From Lycorma delicatula (lineage: Eukaryota > Arthropoda > Insecta > Hemiptera > Fulgoridae): a stretch of DNA of 64,000 nucleotides. Every line of letters starts with the position of its first letter. Within the stretch, counting starts at the first letter, position 1. The stretch lies in NCBI RefSeq assembly GCF_047948215.1, contig NC_134455.1:74611689-74675688 (forward strand), in the 5' to 3' direction. Below the pieces are notes generated by a model, which was given only the letters and a program-made list of their open reading frames with translations, made no database searches and was not told where the DNA came from. The position numbers and the translations under genes were made by a program. Below, one piece after another: positions 63,440 to 64,000 of this stretch.

Positions 63440-64000
63440 CTACTTTATTACATTTAGAATTCCAAGTGTACGTGTTTTAATACTTGAAATTACAAAGTTT
63501 AATGTTATTTTTACCACTTAATGTAACACAGTTTACAGCCCTGCAGGTGTCAAACCTATAATCAACTTTATTCTACACTAAGGCAAGCATGTCTGCAACA
63601 CAGCTGCTTTTAGTCTTTCGCTCAGGTGATTGAAATTTTTCTTGATACAATGTCTTACATAGCCGCAAAAGAAGAAATCCTCAGCAGAAATGAAGTTTAA
63701 TATAGTTATTATAAATTGAAGTCTTTGTGGCTTGTCACTAGATTTAATTCCATTGAATAGCTACATTTTATAAACATAAAGTTTCAAAAACTTGCTAACA
63801 ATATCATGGACAGTGCTTTTAGGGATATTTAGTCAATGACTAATATTACAAACTGAATGTTTGGACTTTGTTGGAAAGACAGCCGAATTCTTTCTGTATT
63901 TCCAGCACTTGTTTTAGGCGTACCTGGTTTAAAATGCTTCTGGTTTCCAAAGACTGTTCACACCACTTATTTATGCTTTTGTCACTCTGAGAATTTCTAC
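63440..64000 (-). pseudogene. Tc1/mariner-group transposase, internally deleted (runs off window)
   Basis: On the - strand: KPGTPKTSAGNTERIRLSFQ (helix-turn-helix part, about 63920), YKM.LFNGIKSSDKPQRLQF (about 63760), then ISAEDFFFCGYVRHCIKKNF (about 63670) and NKVDYRFDTCRAVNCVTLSG (about 63550). The first part belongs before the catalytic core and DFFFCGYV belongs at its end, so roughly the whole catalytic core is missing between FIITIL and DFF. Non-functional. Confidence 0.6.

Overview
The window reads as AT-rich nuclear DNA of an insect, probably a hemipteran. The insect call rests on spliced coding exons with GT-AG introns, mariner/Tc1-like, R1-like, BEL/Pao and Penelope-like relics, and tRNA-type SINEs. 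The order-level call is inference. Nothing prokaryotic, no CRISPR array and no rRNA was seen.

One host gene spans almost the whole window on the + strand: an orthologue of Dok-7, the adaptor with a PH domain and an IRS-type PTB domain that activates the muscle kinase MuSK in vertebrates. Fifteen coding segments (3407 to 62877) join in consistent phase to about 1,061 codons. The promoter and the first exon(s), coding the start of the PH domain, lie upstream of the window. The order is: PH (3407-3508, 8858-8986); PTB (16658-16808, 25402-25577); a Ser-rich tail with YxxP motifs (26443-37070); a Cys-rich segment (43550-43673); a 1.43-kb exon with SH2-type tyrosine motifs (45935-47360); a conserved C-terminal block (51799-51940, 53344-53434); and the last exon (62809-62877).

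The introns (up to 9.4 kb) are filled with mobile-element remains. In order: a 3.2-kb long-TIR Tc1/mariner-group element (5279-8456); an unclassified DNA element (10466 to about 13240), with a second copy at 54295-57968; a mariner (13487-14680); a SINE with a perfect 16-bp target duplication (16228-16398); an R1-clade LINE (about 17450-22215); a second mariner (23661-24793); a non-autonomous repeat (26831-28652); a 1.3-kb foldback element carrying a 98-codon ORF (30130-31405); a hairpin MITE (32729-32999); a relic of another insect repeat family (34240-35540); a second SINE (38409-38555); a nearly full-length LINE with 11-bp target duplications (39691-42981); a BEL/Pao gag-protease relic (48900-50370); a Penelope-like relic with a GIY-YIG domain (52260-53060); a nested pair of DNA transposons (53589-58600); and LINE 3' ends at 58610-59330 and 61040-61465. 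Downstream of the gene a deletion-derivative transposase runs off the window (63440-64000).

The signals most worth following are: (i) a cassette exon (33531-33580) whose inclusion appears tied to the choice between two acceptors 17 bases apart, because both mismatched combinations hit a stop within three codons; (ii) the foldback element with its own ORF; (iii) two abutting perfect hairpins (13158-13233); and (iv) two SINE families with different heads but a shared tail.
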